Source: an uncultured Alphaproteobacteria bacterium (GTDB lineage: Bacteria; Pseudomonadota; Alphaproteobacteria; RUG11792). Taken from it: a DNA stretch of 43,074 nt. Position 1 is the first letter of the stretch, and each line of letters starts with the position of its first letter. A program made the position numbers and the translations under genes. This document shows, one piece after another, positions 5,462-15,255 of the stretch. The stretch spans positions 1 to 43,074 of the forward strand of contig CAJUOM010000008.1 in assembly GCA_910588255.1 (NCBI GenBank), given 5' to 3'. Below the pieces are notes generated by a model. That model saw only the letters and a program-made list of their open reading frames with translations. It did not search any database and was not told where the DNA came from.

Positions 5462-7168
5462 ATGAAACTTTTTAGAATTGTTTTGTATGTAATAGCCGTA
5501 TGTGGAATTATTTATTCCTGGGATAATTTCGGACGTGATTTTTTCATGAAAAATTTTTATCACACATCTGTTGATGAAAATATCAATTCAAATGAACCGC
5601 CAAAAGTGGATGAGAAAATTATCGAAAAACCAGAAAAAGTAGAAATTACAGAAACACCAATCAAAACTGGACCTATTTCATTTGAAAAAGGATTTGAAAA
5701 TGTTGCCAAAAAAGCTATGCATTCAGTCGTAAATGTTGCAACGATGCAGCTTGTGGAAAATACAGAAAGACAAAGTATCCCAGATATATTTAAAGGATTT
5801 CCATTCGATGATATATTTAAAGATTTCTTTGACGCCCCACAAAAAAAGCAAAAATTGAGAAAAGCAAATGCATTAGGATCAGGATTTATAGTACAAGTTG
5901 ATAAAAAGGCGAAAAGAGCATATGTGGTAACTAATAATCATGTTGTGGAAAAATCCAAAAAAATAATAGTTTCTCTTTCTGACAAAACAGAATTGCCTGC
6001 AACTATTCATGCAGTTGATTCTAGAACAGACATAGCAGTTTTGTGTGTAGATTTAAATAATTTAGATTTTAATATTGAAAAATTGCAGCCTGTCAAATGG
6101 GGAGATTCTGACAAATTAAATGAGGGAAATTTTGTCGTTGCAATAGGGAATCCTTTTGGATTAGGAAGTACTGTGACAAACGGTATCGTTTCAGCAAAAG
6201 GCCGAAATTTATCCATGGGGATGCCGTCATTAAACTTCGTTGATGATTTTATTCAACACAGTGCCCCAATAAATCTTGGAAATTCAGGTGGATGTTTATT
6301 AAATATTTATGGAGAAGTTATCGGTATAAACAATGCTATATTTTCTACAAGTGGTGGCAACATAGGTATTGGATTTGCCATTCCTTCTAATATTGCAAAG
6401 ATTACCGTGGAACAACTTATAAAATTTAAACGAACATTCAGAGGATGGCTTGGAGCAGAAGTGCATTCTGTTTATGCAAAACAAGCTGAGAGTGTTGGTT
6501 TAGCAAAACATTCATTAGAATCTTCAAAAGTTTTTGGAGCTTATGTTGCAAGAGTTGTTTCAAACGGACCTGCAGCGAAATGTGGTATAAAGGTTGGAGA
6601 TATAATTATTGAATTTAATGGGAAAAAGATTACAGAAAATTGTTCTCTTCAAAGCGCTGTAGGAACAGCAGAAATAGGAAAATCCGTGAAATTAAAAGTC
6701 TGGAGACAGAAAGAAGGTTCAAATTGGGGTGAAGTAGAACTTTCCGTAAAAGTTGGTGATTTTGAAAAAGCTATGAAAGATGGAGAATTAGATTCCAAAG
6801 TACCTGAAGAAAACGGAAATTCTGAAACAATCAAGGAGATGAATATTGAGTCTCTTGGAATAACTGTTTCAGCATTACCAGAACAATATAAATCGGATTA
6901 TCCGAAAAATGTAAAGGTAATTGTAACAAAAGTTGAGGAAGATAGTGGATCGTCCTTTTATGGACCAGTTTTTAAACCTGGAGATGGATTTATATCTGCA
7001 GATAATAAACAAATCACAAATGTTTCTCAGTTGAAAGGTATTATAGATGGTATTTTGAAAAATAAAAATAATCGAAATCGGCCAATACCTTTTATTGTGG
7101 TTCGTGGTGGTTCTCAGATGATGATAGCAACAACACTAGATTTTACAGAGAAAGAAAACAATAAATAG
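5462..7168 (+). CDS. degP: DegP/HtrA-family periplasmic serine protease
   Basis: 568 aa. Residues 4-18 form an uncleaved-looking membrane anchor or signal. A low-complexity linker of about 50 residues follows, then a trypsin-like domain with catalytic His160 (TNNHVVE), Asp190 (SRTDIAV) and Ser275 (GNSGG). Two PDZ domains follow (about 325-430 and 460-560, the first with VSNGPAAKCGIKVGDIIIEFNGK). This is the Do-type layout for degrading or refolding damaged envelope proteins; it would work with SurA, encoded further along. The ATG at 5462 is the only start giving a signal sequence. The Pro/Glu/Lys linker between anchor and protease is longer than in E. coli DegP. mfd follows after 9 nt, so the two probably share a transcript. 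Confidence 0.93.
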   Translation: MKLFRIVLYVIAVCGIIYSWDNFGRDFFMKNFYHTSVDENINSNEPPKVDEKIIEKPEKVEITETPIKTGPISFEKGFENVAKKAMHSVVNVATMQLVENTERQSIPDIFKGFPFDDIFKDFFDAPQKKQKLRKANALGSGFIVQVDKKAKRAYVVTNNHVVEKSKKIIVSLSDKTELPATIHAVDSRTDIAVLCVDLNNLDFNIEKLQPVKWGDSDKLNEGNFVVAIGNPFGLGSTVTNGIVSAKGRNLSMGMPSLNFVDDFIQHSAPINLGNSGGCLLNIYGEVIGINNAIFSTSGGNIGIGFAIPSNIAKITVEQLIKFKRTFRGWLGAEVHSVYAKQAESVGLAKHSLESSKVFGAYVARVVSNGPAAKCGIKVGDIIIEFNGKKITENCSLQSAVGTAEIGKSVKLKVWRQKEGSNWGEVELSVKVGDFEKAMKDGELDSKVPEENGNSETIKEMNIESLGITVSALPEQYKSDYPKNVKVIVTKVEEDSGSSFYGPVFKPGDGFISADNKQITNVSQLKGIIDGILKNKNNRNRPIPFIVVRGGSQMMIATTLDFTEKENNK

Positions 7169-7177
7169 TTTTTAACA

Positions 7178-10100
7178 ATGACTTTTGATAATTTAGAAGG
7201 GATTCCTGCAGAAAGGCTTCCCTTTTGCGATTTTCCTGAGAATATTAATTCGTTATTTTTTATATTTTCAGAAACAAAACGTGCAAAATATATCTTCTCA
7301 TTATTAAAGAAAACACAAAAGAGATATAAGATAATTTATCTGGATTTCTTTGAATCAGATTTATATGATTCTACACTTTGTGATTACAAAATTTTTGTGG
7401 ATAGAGCTTCAGCTTTGAATGATATTCTATTGAATGAAAGAAAAATAGTTGTTTCTACATTGCCTGCGTTTAATTATAAAATTCCACCAAAATCTTATTT
7501 TGAAGAGATTTTATGTGTAAAGAGGTCTTTAAAAATTTCAATTTCTTCTTTGAAAAATACATTGACAGAATTTGGATATTTAAATTCTGGGGTTGTTAAA
7601 AATGCTGGTGAATTTTCTGTTCGTGGAGGGATAATTGATGTTTTTGTTCCAAGTTACAAATATCCCGTGAGAATTGATTTTTTCGGAGATGAAGTTGAAT
7701 TTATAAAACAATTTGATCCAGATTCTCAAATATCAACAAATGAATTAGAAGCTCTCTTAATAACGAAATGTTCAGAGATAATTTTAAACGATAAAGCAAA
7801 ACAGTATTTTTATGAGAAATATACTTTTAATAACCCATATATAAAAGAAATGCTTGAAAATGGGAATTATTTCCCTGGGATTGAATGGTATTCGAATTGT
7901 TTCCATGAAAAATTATCTTGTATAATTGATTATATTCCGAAAAATACAAAATTTGTTTTTGATTTTGAATTAGAAAAATATAATAAAACTTTTTTCGAAT
8001 TTGCAAAAGAAAAATTTTCGAGAACTAAGGAAACATTTCCACCAGATGAGCTTTTTACAGATTCTGTTAATTTTGCTTTAAAAAACTTTGATGTTTTAAA
8101 AACTAATCATTTTTTAGATTCACCACTGTTTAAAAATCATGACCAAGTTTATAACATAAGAAAAAAAGAAGATCTTTGGAAATGGAAAAAATCTTTTGAT
8201 AGGAAGATAGTAGTATCCCTTAAATCGAATGGTGCTTTTAATATATTTTCTGAAATACTAAATGGACAAAATATAAATAAAATAGATTTTTTTACTGATG
8301 CTGTTGAAGATAAAATAAATGTAATAATTTCAAATTTGGAATCTGGATTTTTATATAAAGATTTGATGATTTTTACGGAAAAAGAATTATTTGGTTCAGA
8401 TTTAAAATTATCTAGCCAAAAGGCATCTCGTGATATTTTTAAAGACTATTCTGCATTATCCGTTAATGATTTTGTAATCCATGAAAAGCATGGATTAGCT
8501 GTTTTTGAAGGCTTGATTAACCTCGATATTTCCGGAATTTCACATGATTTTTTAAATTTAAGATATAGAAATAACGACAGATTATATGTTCCTGTTGAAA
8601 ATATATCACTGATTACAAGATATGGAGAGTCTGCTTCTGAGAATTTGCTTGATGCTTTGAAAAGCAACAATTGGACAAATAGGAAAAATAATGTACGTAA
8701 AAAATTATTGATAATAGCTAATGATCTGTTGAGATTATCAGCTAAAAGAAAACTTAATACTTGTGAACCTTTTGATATTCCTGAAAATTATGAAGAATTT
8801 TGCAAACGTTTTGGTTATATAGAAACAAATGATCAAATTTCAGCAATTGAAGATATAGAACGGGATTTGACAAATAACATTCCAATGGATAGATTGATTT
8901 GTGGAGATGTTGGTTTTGGGAAAACTGAAGTAGCTATGAGGGCCGCTTTTATAGTTGCTTCTTCTGGGAAACAAGTTGTTTTGATGGCGCCAACTACTAT
9001 ATTAACTTCCCAGCATTATAAAAATTTTCTGAAAAGATTTGAAGGATTTGGAATAAACATCTGCCAGTTGTCTAGATTTATTTCAAGTTCTGAGTTAAAG
9101 AAGAATATTAATGATATATCGCTCGGAAATGTAAGAATCGTTATAACAACACATGCAATTTTATCAGAAAAGATAAAATTTCATGATTTAGGCTTGGTTA
9201 TAATTGATGAAGAACAACATTTTGGTGTAAAACAAAAGGAATATTTGAAAAAGCGTTATGAAAAAGCACACTTTATTACTTTGAGTGCAACTCCGATTCC
9301 AAGAACTTTACAATTAGCGATTTCTGGAGTGAAAGATCTGAGTATGATTATTACTCCTCCAATTGATAGACTTCCAGTCAGAACTATTGTTTGTGAATTT
9401 GAAAAAAATACAATAAAAGAAGCAATAGAACGAGAGGTTAGAGTAGGAGGGCAAGTATTTTTTGTGACTCCTAGAGTTGAATTTTTAGAGAGTGTCTTTA
9501 AATTTGTTTCAAAAACTGTTTCTGAATTAATTGTCAAAACAGTACATGGCAAATCAGAAGATATTGAAAAAGTATTGTGTGATTTTTGTGATTGTAAGAT
9601 AAATGTTCTTATTTCAACAAATATTATAGATTCTGGAATTGATATACCAAATGCCAATGCTATTCTGATTCATCGTTTTGATTTGTTTGGCCTTTCTCAA
9701 CTTTATCAATTGAGGGGAAGAGTAGGGCGTTCGAAAAGACAAGCGTATGCTTATTTTCTTTTGGATAATAATAGAGAATTAACAGAGAATGCAAAAAAGA
9801 GACTCGAAGTTTTAAATAATCTTAATAAACTTGGATCCGGATTTACATTAGCTAACCGTGATTTGGATATTCGGGGAGCTGGGAATTTATTAGGGGAAGA
9901 ACAATCAGGATATATAAAAGAAGTAGGAGTTGAACTTTATCAGTCAATGCTGCAAGAATCGATTCTGATGCTGCAATCAGGTTGTGATTTGGATGAATTT
10001 GGAAAAAAAGAAATACAAATAAATCTTGCTGTACCAACATTGATTCCAGATTATTATATCTCTGATTCTGATTTGAGATTGGAAATTTATAGAAGAATAG

Positions 10101-10450
10101 GTAATATTAAAGATAAAAGTGAAATATTTAATATAGAATACGAACTTTCAGATAGATTTGGTGTCATTCCTATAGAACTTCGAAACTTGTTAACCTTGAT
10201 AAAAATCAAATTAATTTGCTTTGATTTGAATATAGATAAAATAGATGTGGGGCCATTTGGGTTTACGTTTTCGTTTTTTAATAATAAATGTAATAATTCT
10301 GAAAAACTACTGGGTTTCTTGAATTCTAAGAACAGTGTAAAAATCAAACCTGACGGAAAAATCGTAATTTTGAAAAAATGGAAGAATGAAAAAAATAGAA
10401 CGGAAGACATTGCGAATTTCTTTGATTTAATGAAAGATAGTCTTATTTGA
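7178..10450 (+). CDS. mfd: Transcription-repair coupling factor Mfd
   Basis: 1090 aa, slightly shorter than the usual 1150. The order is: UvrB-homology module (RGGIIDVFVP, near residues 149-158), RNA-polymerase-interacting domain (DFVIHEKHGLAVFEGL, about 430-445), then a RecG-like translocase. The translocase has Walker A GDVGFGKTE (about 574-582), the DEEQ box (about 675), SATPIPRTL, and motif VI QLRGRVGRSKRQAYAY, followed by the C-terminal TRCF domain. It pushes stalled RNA polymerase off DNA lesions and recruits UvrA in the cytoplasm. It starts 9 nt after degP. A weak AT-rich hairpin (TTCTAA/TTAGAA, about 10451-10467) follows the stop. Confidence 0.97.
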   Translation: MTFDNLEGIPAERLPFCDFPENINSLFFIFSETKRAKYIFSLLKKTQKRYKIIYLDFFESDLYDSTLCDYKIFVDRASALNDILLNERKIVVSTLPAFNYKIPPKSYFEEILCVKRSLKISISSLKNTLTEFGYLNSGVVKNAGEFSVRGGIIDVFVPSYKYPVRIDFFGDEVEFIKQFDPDSQISTNELEALLITKCSEIILNDKAKQYFYEKYTFNNPYIKEMLENGNYFPGIEWYSNCFHEKLSCIIDYIPKNTKFVFDFELEKYNKTFFEFAKEKFSRTKETFPPDELFTDSVNFALKNFDVLKTNHFLDSPLFKNHDQVYNIRKKEDLWKWKKSFDRKIVVSLKSNGAFNIFSEILNGQNINKIDFFTDAVEDKINVIISNLESGFLYKDLMIFTEKELFGSDLKLSSQKASRDIFKDYSALSVNDFVIHEKHGLAVFEGLINLDISGISHDFLNLRYRNNDRLYVPVENISLITRYGESASENLLDALKSNNWTNRKNNVRKKLLIIANDLLRLSAKRKLNTCEPFDIPENYEEFCKRFGYIETNDQISAIEDIERDLTNNIPMDRLICGDVGFGKTEVAMRAAFIVASSGKQVVLMAPTTILTSQHYKNFLKRFEGFGINICQLSRFISSSELKKNINDISLGNVRIVITTHAILSEKIKFHDLGLVIIDEEQHFGVKQKEYLKKRYEKAHFITLSATPIPRTLQLAISGVKDLSMIITPPIDRLPVRTIVCEFEKNTIKEAIEREVRVGGQVFFVTPRVEFLESVFKFVSKTVSELIVKTVHGKSEDIEKVLCDFCDCKINVLISTNIIDSGIDIPNANAILIHRFDLFGLSQLYQLRGRVGRSKRQAYAYFLLDNNRELTENAKKRLEVLNNLNKLGSGFTLANRDLDIRGAGNLLGEEQSGYIKEVGVELYQSMLQESILMLQSGCDLDEFGKKEIQINLAVPTLIPDYYISDSDLRLEIYRRIGNIKDKSEIFNIEYELSDRFGVIPIELRNLLTLIKIKLICFDLNIDKIDVGPFGFTFSFFNNKCNNSEKLLGFLNSKNSVKIKPDGKIVILKKWKNEKNRTEDIANFFDLMKDSLI

Positions 10451-10547
10451 ATTCTAATTATATTAGAAAAAATAAAATATTTTCTAATTGCAATAACATA
10501 TGAAATTAAATGATCATATATGAGATTGCTCTATAAATTATTGAAAC

Positions 10548-11477
10548 GTGGATTTTTTCAGTTTTGCTTTTTTTATAAAGATTTGTGATTCGGGTTATGA
10601 ACGCACTCTTAAAGAGTTTTCACTAACATATTTCGATATGCGCAATTTACTAACTACATTAGGAGATTTTTTAGGAGGGGATTTATTTGAGGATTTAGAT
10701 TATCCTTCTAGAGATAATTTAACGCAAACTGGAAAAACTTTCCTGCGTTTGGCAAGAAAATTTGTAGATAGTTTGTTAACTGGATTTTTAGACAATATCA
10801 ATACGCAAGATGATAAGACAACCATTAATGTAAAATCGGATATATTAAGCAGCAAAAATTTCCTCTTACCTTTAATTACTGATATTGAAAATCAAAAAAG
10901 ATATCAAAAATTTAAGTTAAGATTGTTCAGTTCTGATAACGATGATAGTATTTTTAATACAGGGTTACACGTAATTTTTGATAGATTATCTGGAGGAAGT
11001 AATTTATTTTATAGAAAATTATGGTCTGTTCGAGTAGGGCAAGGATTATATGCTTCTGAAAGATATCTTCTTGATACGAGGAATACTCCTGTTGAAAAAG
11101 AAGATTTACTAAATCATTCTATTTTAGGAGTAGGGGATTCATTCGACTCAGAAAGTTATTCGTGTATAAATTGGCATCTTTCTGAAAAATATATGGGATT
11201 CTCAATAACTCCTGCAATTTTAGTAAATTCTCAGGCTGTTATGTTGTCAACTATAAGTGCTGATTTGGGGATTGGTTCTGTTATGCATTATCAGGTGGGG
11301 GAAAGAAAGAATGTAGTTAGAGTTTTGCCAAACTTGGAAGGCCCTCCTTTTCTAATAACTTTTGCTGTTCGTAAAAAACTTCCTGAAATTTATCAAGAGT
11401 GTATAGATGAAATAGAGACAAAGTTACTTTGTATGTTGCAGAGGTTTGATTTGGAAATTATTTATGAGAAGGATTAA
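10548..11477 (+). CDS. LysR-family-like regulator, first of a tandem pair
   Basis: 309 aa with the LysR layout. An N-terminal region of about 70 residues aligns by pattern to the winged helix (FFIKICDSG, then LFEDLDYPSRDNLTQTGKTFLRLARKF), and an effector domain of about 200 residues follows. The recognition-helix part is not the usual SQPALS-type sequence, so DNA binding may be altered. The effector half shares SCINWHLSEKYMGF and SADLGIGSVMHYQ with the next protein (TNWHLLGNEYGL, SEGLGIGSASDHQ), so they are paralogues. The start is GTG (10548); it puts the first helix where LysR proteins have it, though no strong ribosome site is visible. The target and effector cannot be told. Confidence 0.7.
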   Translation: MDFFSFAFFIKICDSGYERTLKEFSLTYFDMRNLLTTLGDFLGGDLFEDLDYPSRDNLTQTGKTFLRLARKFVDSLLTGFLDNINTQDDKTTINVKSDILSSKNFLLPLITDIENQKRYQKFKLRLFSSDNDDSIFNTGLHVIFDRLSGGSNLFYRKLWSVRVGQGLYASERYLLDTRNTPVEKEDLLNHSILGVGDSFDSESYSCINWHLSEKYMGFSITPAILVNSQAVMLSTISADLGIGSVMHYQVGERKNVVRVLPNLEGPPFLITFAVRKKLPEIYQECIDEIETKLLCMLQRFDLEIIYEKD

Positions 11478-12380
11478 ATGATAAAAGAATTCGGTAATTT
11501 TATACAATTTGCAGAGACTAATGAAATACCTATAGAAGTTCCCGTAGAAAAGTTTCTTTTACAGATACGAAATATGGAGTCTGAGATTGGGCATAAAATA
11601 ATAAAAAAAATTCAAGGAAAGTATATTCTTACAGAATTTGGAAGAAATTTTTATCCCTATGCCAAAAGAAGTTTACAGAATGTAAAAGAAGGAATAAATA
11701 TTTCTGATGAATGTAATGCTTATGAATCTGATAATTATATAGTTATAGGTATTGCAAGAGACAGTGCGTATACTTGGGCATTAGAGTGTATTAGAGGATT
11801 TAATAAATTTCATCCAGGATTAAGATTGGTGATTTTAGTAGATGACAAATTGACTGATGAAATTATAGAAAAGTCGACTATAATCTTTTGGTGTAGTGAA
11901 AGGAATCTTCCAGAATATGATAAGTTATGGTATATTGAATATAGATATGGGTTATATGCTAGTGATGATTATATTGATAAATATGGAATTCCCACTCTTA
12001 ATAATATTGTGACACATAAAATTATAGCTTATTCAGGAAAAGATAGACCAGAAGTAACCAATTGGCATTTGTTAGGAAATGAGTATGGGCTTCCGAAATT
12101 AACTCCAACTATTCTTTCTCAATCAAGAGATTTAATAACAAAAATGATTTCGGAAGGACTAGGGATAGGTTCAGCTTCAGATCATCAGGATGCATATTAT
12201 GGTTATAATAATTTACAACAGGTTGTTAAACTTGTAAATGGGCCTGTTTTAAAAAGTTATTTTTTTGTAAAGAAAGGAATAAGTCATCAAAAAAGAGATA
12301 ATGCTGGATTGTTTGATCGTTTATTTAAAAAATATTTTGATGAAAATAAAATAGATATATTTTTAAATAATGATAATTAA
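11478..12380 (+). CDS. LysR-family-like regulator, second of a tandem pair
   Basis: 300 aa. The ATG touches the previous stop (TAAATG), so translation is probably coupled; GAGAAGGA in the previous gene's end serves as ribosome site. The N-terminal 70 residues keep the tail of a LysR winged helix (KYILTEFGRNFYPYAKR) but the helix-turn-helix core is hard to see. The effector domain contains IGIARDSAYTWALECIRGF followed by NKFHPGLRLVIL, as in LysR first beta-alpha units. Together with its upstream paralogue it may form a hetero-oligomer. That is inference from coupling and similarity only. Confidence 0.66.
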   Translation: MIKEFGNFIQFAETNEIPIEVPVEKFLLQIRNMESEIGHKIIKKIQGKYILTEFGRNFYPYAKRSLQNVKEGINISDECNAYESDNYIVIGIARDSAYTWALECIRGFNKFHPGLRLVILVDDKLTDEIIEKSTIIFWCSERNLPEYDKLWYIEYRYGLYASDDYIDKYGIPTLNNIVTHKIIAYSGKDRPEVTNWHLLGNEYGLPKLTPTILSQSRDLITKMISEGLGIGSASDHQDAYYGYNNLQQVVKLVNGPVLKSYFFVKKGISHQKRDNAGLFDRLFKKYFDENKIDIFLNNDN

Positions 12381-12487
12381 ATGTTTAATAATATCATTCT
12401 TGTATAATATAGTGTTTTAAGTATGGTTCAAGATAATAACTATGTTTGTTTTTAGAATGTACGGCGTACGGTATCTCTGGTATTATA

Positions 12488-12515
12488 TCACGTGTTGCAC
12501 GTGAAGGTTTTTTTC
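12488..12515 (+). terminator. Terminator after the LysR-like pair
   Basis: TCACGTG (12488-12494), loop TTG, CACGTGA (12498-12504), AGG and eight Ts. The stem may be the right arm of a diverged palindromic element beginning at about 12456 (TGTACGGCGTACGGTAT), reused as a terminator. Confidence 0.65.
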
Positions 12516-12602
12516 AATCATTTTTTAGTAAAGACAATAACAATGCTGGAAGAATATTGCATAATTTGATATTCTAAAAGAAAAAGATATCAATAAGAGA
12601 AA

Positions 12603-13835
12603 ATGAAGACTGAATTTTTATCACCTATATTAAATGATTTAAGTCGTCGAGGTTTTATATATCAAATAACAGATTCCAAGGCGTTAGATGATTTATTTTG
12701 TGGAAACGAAGAAATAGTTCTATATGTTGGCTTTGATCCAACTGCAAAAAGTCTTCATATTGGGCATCTTTTATGGATAAGATTGATCAATAAACTTCAA
12801 GCTTTAGGAATAAAGCCAATTATTATAGCCGGAGGGGCAACAAGTAAAATTGGGGATCCAACATGGAAGGATAAAGAACGTGTCATGCTTGATTATGTCA
12901 CTGTTTTGGATAATATGAATTCTATAATCTCGAAATTGAAAAAGCTAATAAAATTCGAAAATTGTGATAATCCTGCGATATTGTTAAATAACGACGATTG
13001 GATATCTAAAATAAATTATATGGAGTTTCTGAGAGATTATGGCCCTTTGTTTTCGGTTAATAAAATGCTTTCCATGGACAGTGTCAGCAATCGTTTGGAA
13101 CGTCGGCAACATTTAAGTTTTCTAGAATTTAATTATATGTTGCTTCAGGCTTATGATTTTTTGTATCTTTTTGAGAATTATAATTGTAAGCTTCAAATTG
13201 GGGGTGCTGATCAGTGGTCAAATATGATTTCAGGAACTGATTTAATAAGAAGAAAAACAGGCAAAATAGCTATTGGAATGTCTATGCCATTATTGACAAA
13301 TGGAAATGGGAAAAAAATGGGAAAGACAGAAAAGGGCGCTGTTTGGATGGATGAAAATTTGATGTCCCCGTTTGATTTTTGGCAATATTGGAGAAATGTT
13401 GATGATCGCGATGTTGTGAAACTTATGAAATTATTCAGTGATATTGATGTTGATGAAATAGAAAAATTCGATCTTTTAGTTGGAAAGAAGGAAATGAATG
13501 AAATAAAAATAGTTCTTGCCGATACTATTACGAAACTAGTACATCCTGAGGTTGATTTAAAAAATATAAATAATTCTGCAAAGGGATTGTTTTCGGAAAA
13601 TCCATTGGAATTAGAAAGTATAGAAACATTTGAATTGGAAAAAGGGATTAATATTTGCAAGGCATTGGTTCTCGCAAATATGGCCAATAGTCTTACAGCG
13701 GCTAGAAGACTAATTGATGGAAAAGGAGTCAAGATTAATAAGCAAGTCGTAGATACATATGATAAAATTATCAATTGTGACTCTATACTGTCAGTTGGGA
13801 AAAAGAAATTTGTAAAAGTAAAAGTTTTAGATTAA
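12603..13835 (+). CDS. tyrS: Tyrosyl-tRNA synthetase
   Basis: 410 aa, the normal length for the bacterial TyrRS type. It charges tRNA-Tyr in the cytoplasm. Class I signatures are HIGH (HIGHLLW, about residue 52) and KMGKTEKGAVW (about 237). Other family marks are YVGFDPTAKSLHIG, GGADQWSNMISG (tyrosine and ATP binding) and a C-terminal S4 RNA-binding domain (about 345-405, SLTAARRLIDGKGVKINKQ). It stands alone between the LysR-like terminator and a pseudogene. No strong promoter was identified upstream. Confidence 0.97.
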   Translation: MKTEFLSPILNDLSRRGFIYQITDSKALDDLFCGNEEIVLYVGFDPTAKSLHIGHLLWIRLINKLQALGIKPIIIAGGATSKIGDPTWKDKERVMLDYVTVLDNMNSIISKLKKLIKFENCDNPAILLNNDDWISKINYMEFLRDYGPLFSVNKMLSMDSVSNRLERRQHLSFLEFNYMLLQAYDFLYLFENYNCKLQIGGADQWSNMISGTDLIRRKTGKIAIGMSMPLLTNGNGKKMGKTEKGAVWMDENLMSPFDFWQYWRNVDDRDVVKLMKLFSDIDVDEIEKFDLLVGKKEMNEIKIVLADTITKLVHPEVDLKNINNSAKGLFSENPLELESIETFELEKGINICKALVLANMANSLTAARRLIDGKGVKINKQVVDTYDKIINCDSILSVGKKKFVKVKVLD

Positions 13836-13868
13836 AGAATTATATTAATATATTTTCAATATAAAGTG

Positions 13869-13897
13869 TTGACATAATTAATAATATAATGTATACT
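13869..13897 (+). promoter_or_regulatory. Consensus promoter in front of a pseudogene
   Basis: TTGACA (13869-13874), 17 nt, TATACT (13892-13897), followed by GGAG 8 nt before the ATG at 13929. This is among the best promoters in the window, yet it drives a broken gene, so the decay is probably recent. Confidence 0.65.
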
Positions 13898-13928
13898 GCT
13901 AGTAACAGTTGTGTTTTTGGAGTAAATT

Positions 13929-14713
13929 ATGTTAAAATCATTAACAACAATATTAGTTAGCTGATATACGGTTATATCGTTAACAAACGCACAGCAAGGA
14001 TTTTTTTAATGGCGAGGAAGGTGAATGTAGGTATGAGGAAAGTCCAATACAAACTTCTTCTGGGTATCAAGCATTACGTAAAGAATTTGGTCCTTTATTG
14101 GGAAATAGAACTTGTGTTACTAAAATAGACTGTTATGGAGACGGAGAAAAATCTCTAGAATATATTTTGGCCAAATTTTACTGTCAAGGAGGAGTTGAAT
14201 TTATCCTCAGTTTATAATAATATTTCTATGAAAACAAAAGTTGAGGAACTTGTTTCCAGAGGGAACGTCTCGTTTGAAAATTATGTTGTTTTGAAGAACG
14301 GCATAATATTGAATCCTAGTTTGACATTGAAATATTATAAAACCGGTAGTGGTGATTGCTTTACGGTTTTAGAAAAAATAGACCTTCCCGCAGATCGCAA
14401 AAATCGTCGTGAAATGTGTGAGAATGATGCAAAAGATATATTCAATATTGACTTTTGTACTTATAGATTAAAATCGGACTGGAATGGCTGGAAAGCAAAG
14501 TATGCAAAAAACAGAGAACTTGCAGTATTATCAGATATGCAGATGTACAAACTAATGGGAAAGAATAGATATGAAAAACTGTACATAAAAACTGAAGAGA
14601 AGAAAGCGTATTTTGATAATATGAAAAGAGAGAGCCCTTTTGTTAGTCAAGAAACTACCAATGTTGATTATAATGCAACTGTTAGCACTGAATCTTTACC
14701 GCTTATATGGTAA
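13929..14713 (+). pseudogene. Broken gene for a secreted protein of unknown function
   Basis: Three frames read in series give one coherent protein of about 260 aa. Frame one starts MLKSLTTILVS, meets TGA at 13962-13964, and continues YTVISLTNAQQGFF, completing a signal peptide. A shift in the T7 run at 14001-14007 leads to NGEEGECRYEESP and on to LEYILAKFYCQGG. A second shift near 14191-14195 leads to NLSSVYNNIS and an open 172-codon stretch to the TAA at 14711-14713. That last part is open from a TTG at 14195 and could be mistaken for a gene. The cysteines in the first half suggest an exported, disulfide-bonded protein. I do not recognise the family. Confidence 0.72.
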
Positions 14714-14986
14714 TGAATTTAAAACTAAAAAAGGAGACTTTATAAATTTTATAGAATTTATGAAGTCTTCAAATCTCACACACAAACTCCTAAACAGCGA
14801 TATTATTCAGAATATTGTATAACCTTTCAGTTTTATTAACACTATTTTTTCTTCTATATTATCCTCTTCTTTTTCCGATTTACACAAAAGTTTTTAAAGG
14901 CCATTTGATTTTAACTATGAGTCATCTTTTGAGTGTTTTTTTATTTCAAATATGTTCACTTCTACTAATAAATACATCGTCACTAG
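14714..14986. other. Gene-free AT-rich stretch
   Basis: I see no supportable gene. A 78-codon frame at 14815-15051 encodes only Leu/Ile/Phe-rich sequence with no ribosome site and overlaps the remnant and leader on the other strand. It is probably the decayed body of the secreted gene whose start survives at 15037. Confidence 0.4.
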
Positions 14987-15037
14987 TCATAACGCTAGTA
15001 TATAATATAAAGATTTTGTTTGTAATAGTTTATTCAT
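14987..15037 (-). pseudogene. Start fragment of the secreted beta-rich family
   Basis: ATG at 15037 gives MNKLLQTK and runs into TGA after 16 codons. The first seven residues equal those of the remnant at 4738 (MNKLLQT). The leader upstream is the fourth copy of the family promoter region. The rest of the gene is no longer recognisable. Confidence 0.55.
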
Positions 15038-15125
15038 ATTTGTCTCCTTAAAAGATATATTTACACTATAGTGAAGCATTTTCAAAACATTTCTTCCCTA
15101 TTTTCTATTTAAAAGGTTAATTGAG
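15038..15125 (-). promoter_or_regulatory. Conserved family promoter and leader, decayed copy 2
   Basis: This aligns with the other three leaders (ATAGGGAAGAAATG, then GTAAATATATC and AAGGAG). The -35 box has decayed from TTGAAA to TAGAAA (15107-15102) and the -10 is TGAAAA (15084-15079); the 17-nt spacer is kept. The ribosome site is AAGGAGAC instead of AAGGAGGT. Confidence 0.6.
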
Positions 15126-15240
15126 AGGATTTGGAAACCAAAAAAATACCTAAAATTCTATTGGAATTTGGGAACTTAACATGAAAATAATGTAATGAAT
15201 ATACTGAAATTATATGGAGATATGTAAATACACGAGCATC
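15126..15240. repeat. Dispersed repeat, diverged copy 2
   Basis: AAAAAAATACCTAAAATTCT, AACTTAACATGA and GAATATACTGAAA correspond in order to 4884-4950 and 40848-40910. The palindrome that follows the other two copies is absent here. Confidence 0.5.
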
Positions 15241-15255
15241 TAGTTTAATTGAAAC

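Noticed and set aside
13962..13964. In-frame TGA read as Trp (recoded stop)
   Set aside because: Intact genes here end at TGA (mfd, tamB) and use TGG for Trp throughout. The same gene has two frameshifts, so decay explains it.
14032..14043. GAGGAAAGTCC, the hallmark of RNase P RNA
   Set aside because: It lies in the coding frame of the pseudogene (YEESP) and none of the other RNase P helices follow.
14815..15051. 78-codon plus-strand frame with hydrophobic product
   Set aside because: No ribosome site, composition expected from AT-rich DNA, and it overlaps the family leader and remnant on the other strand.
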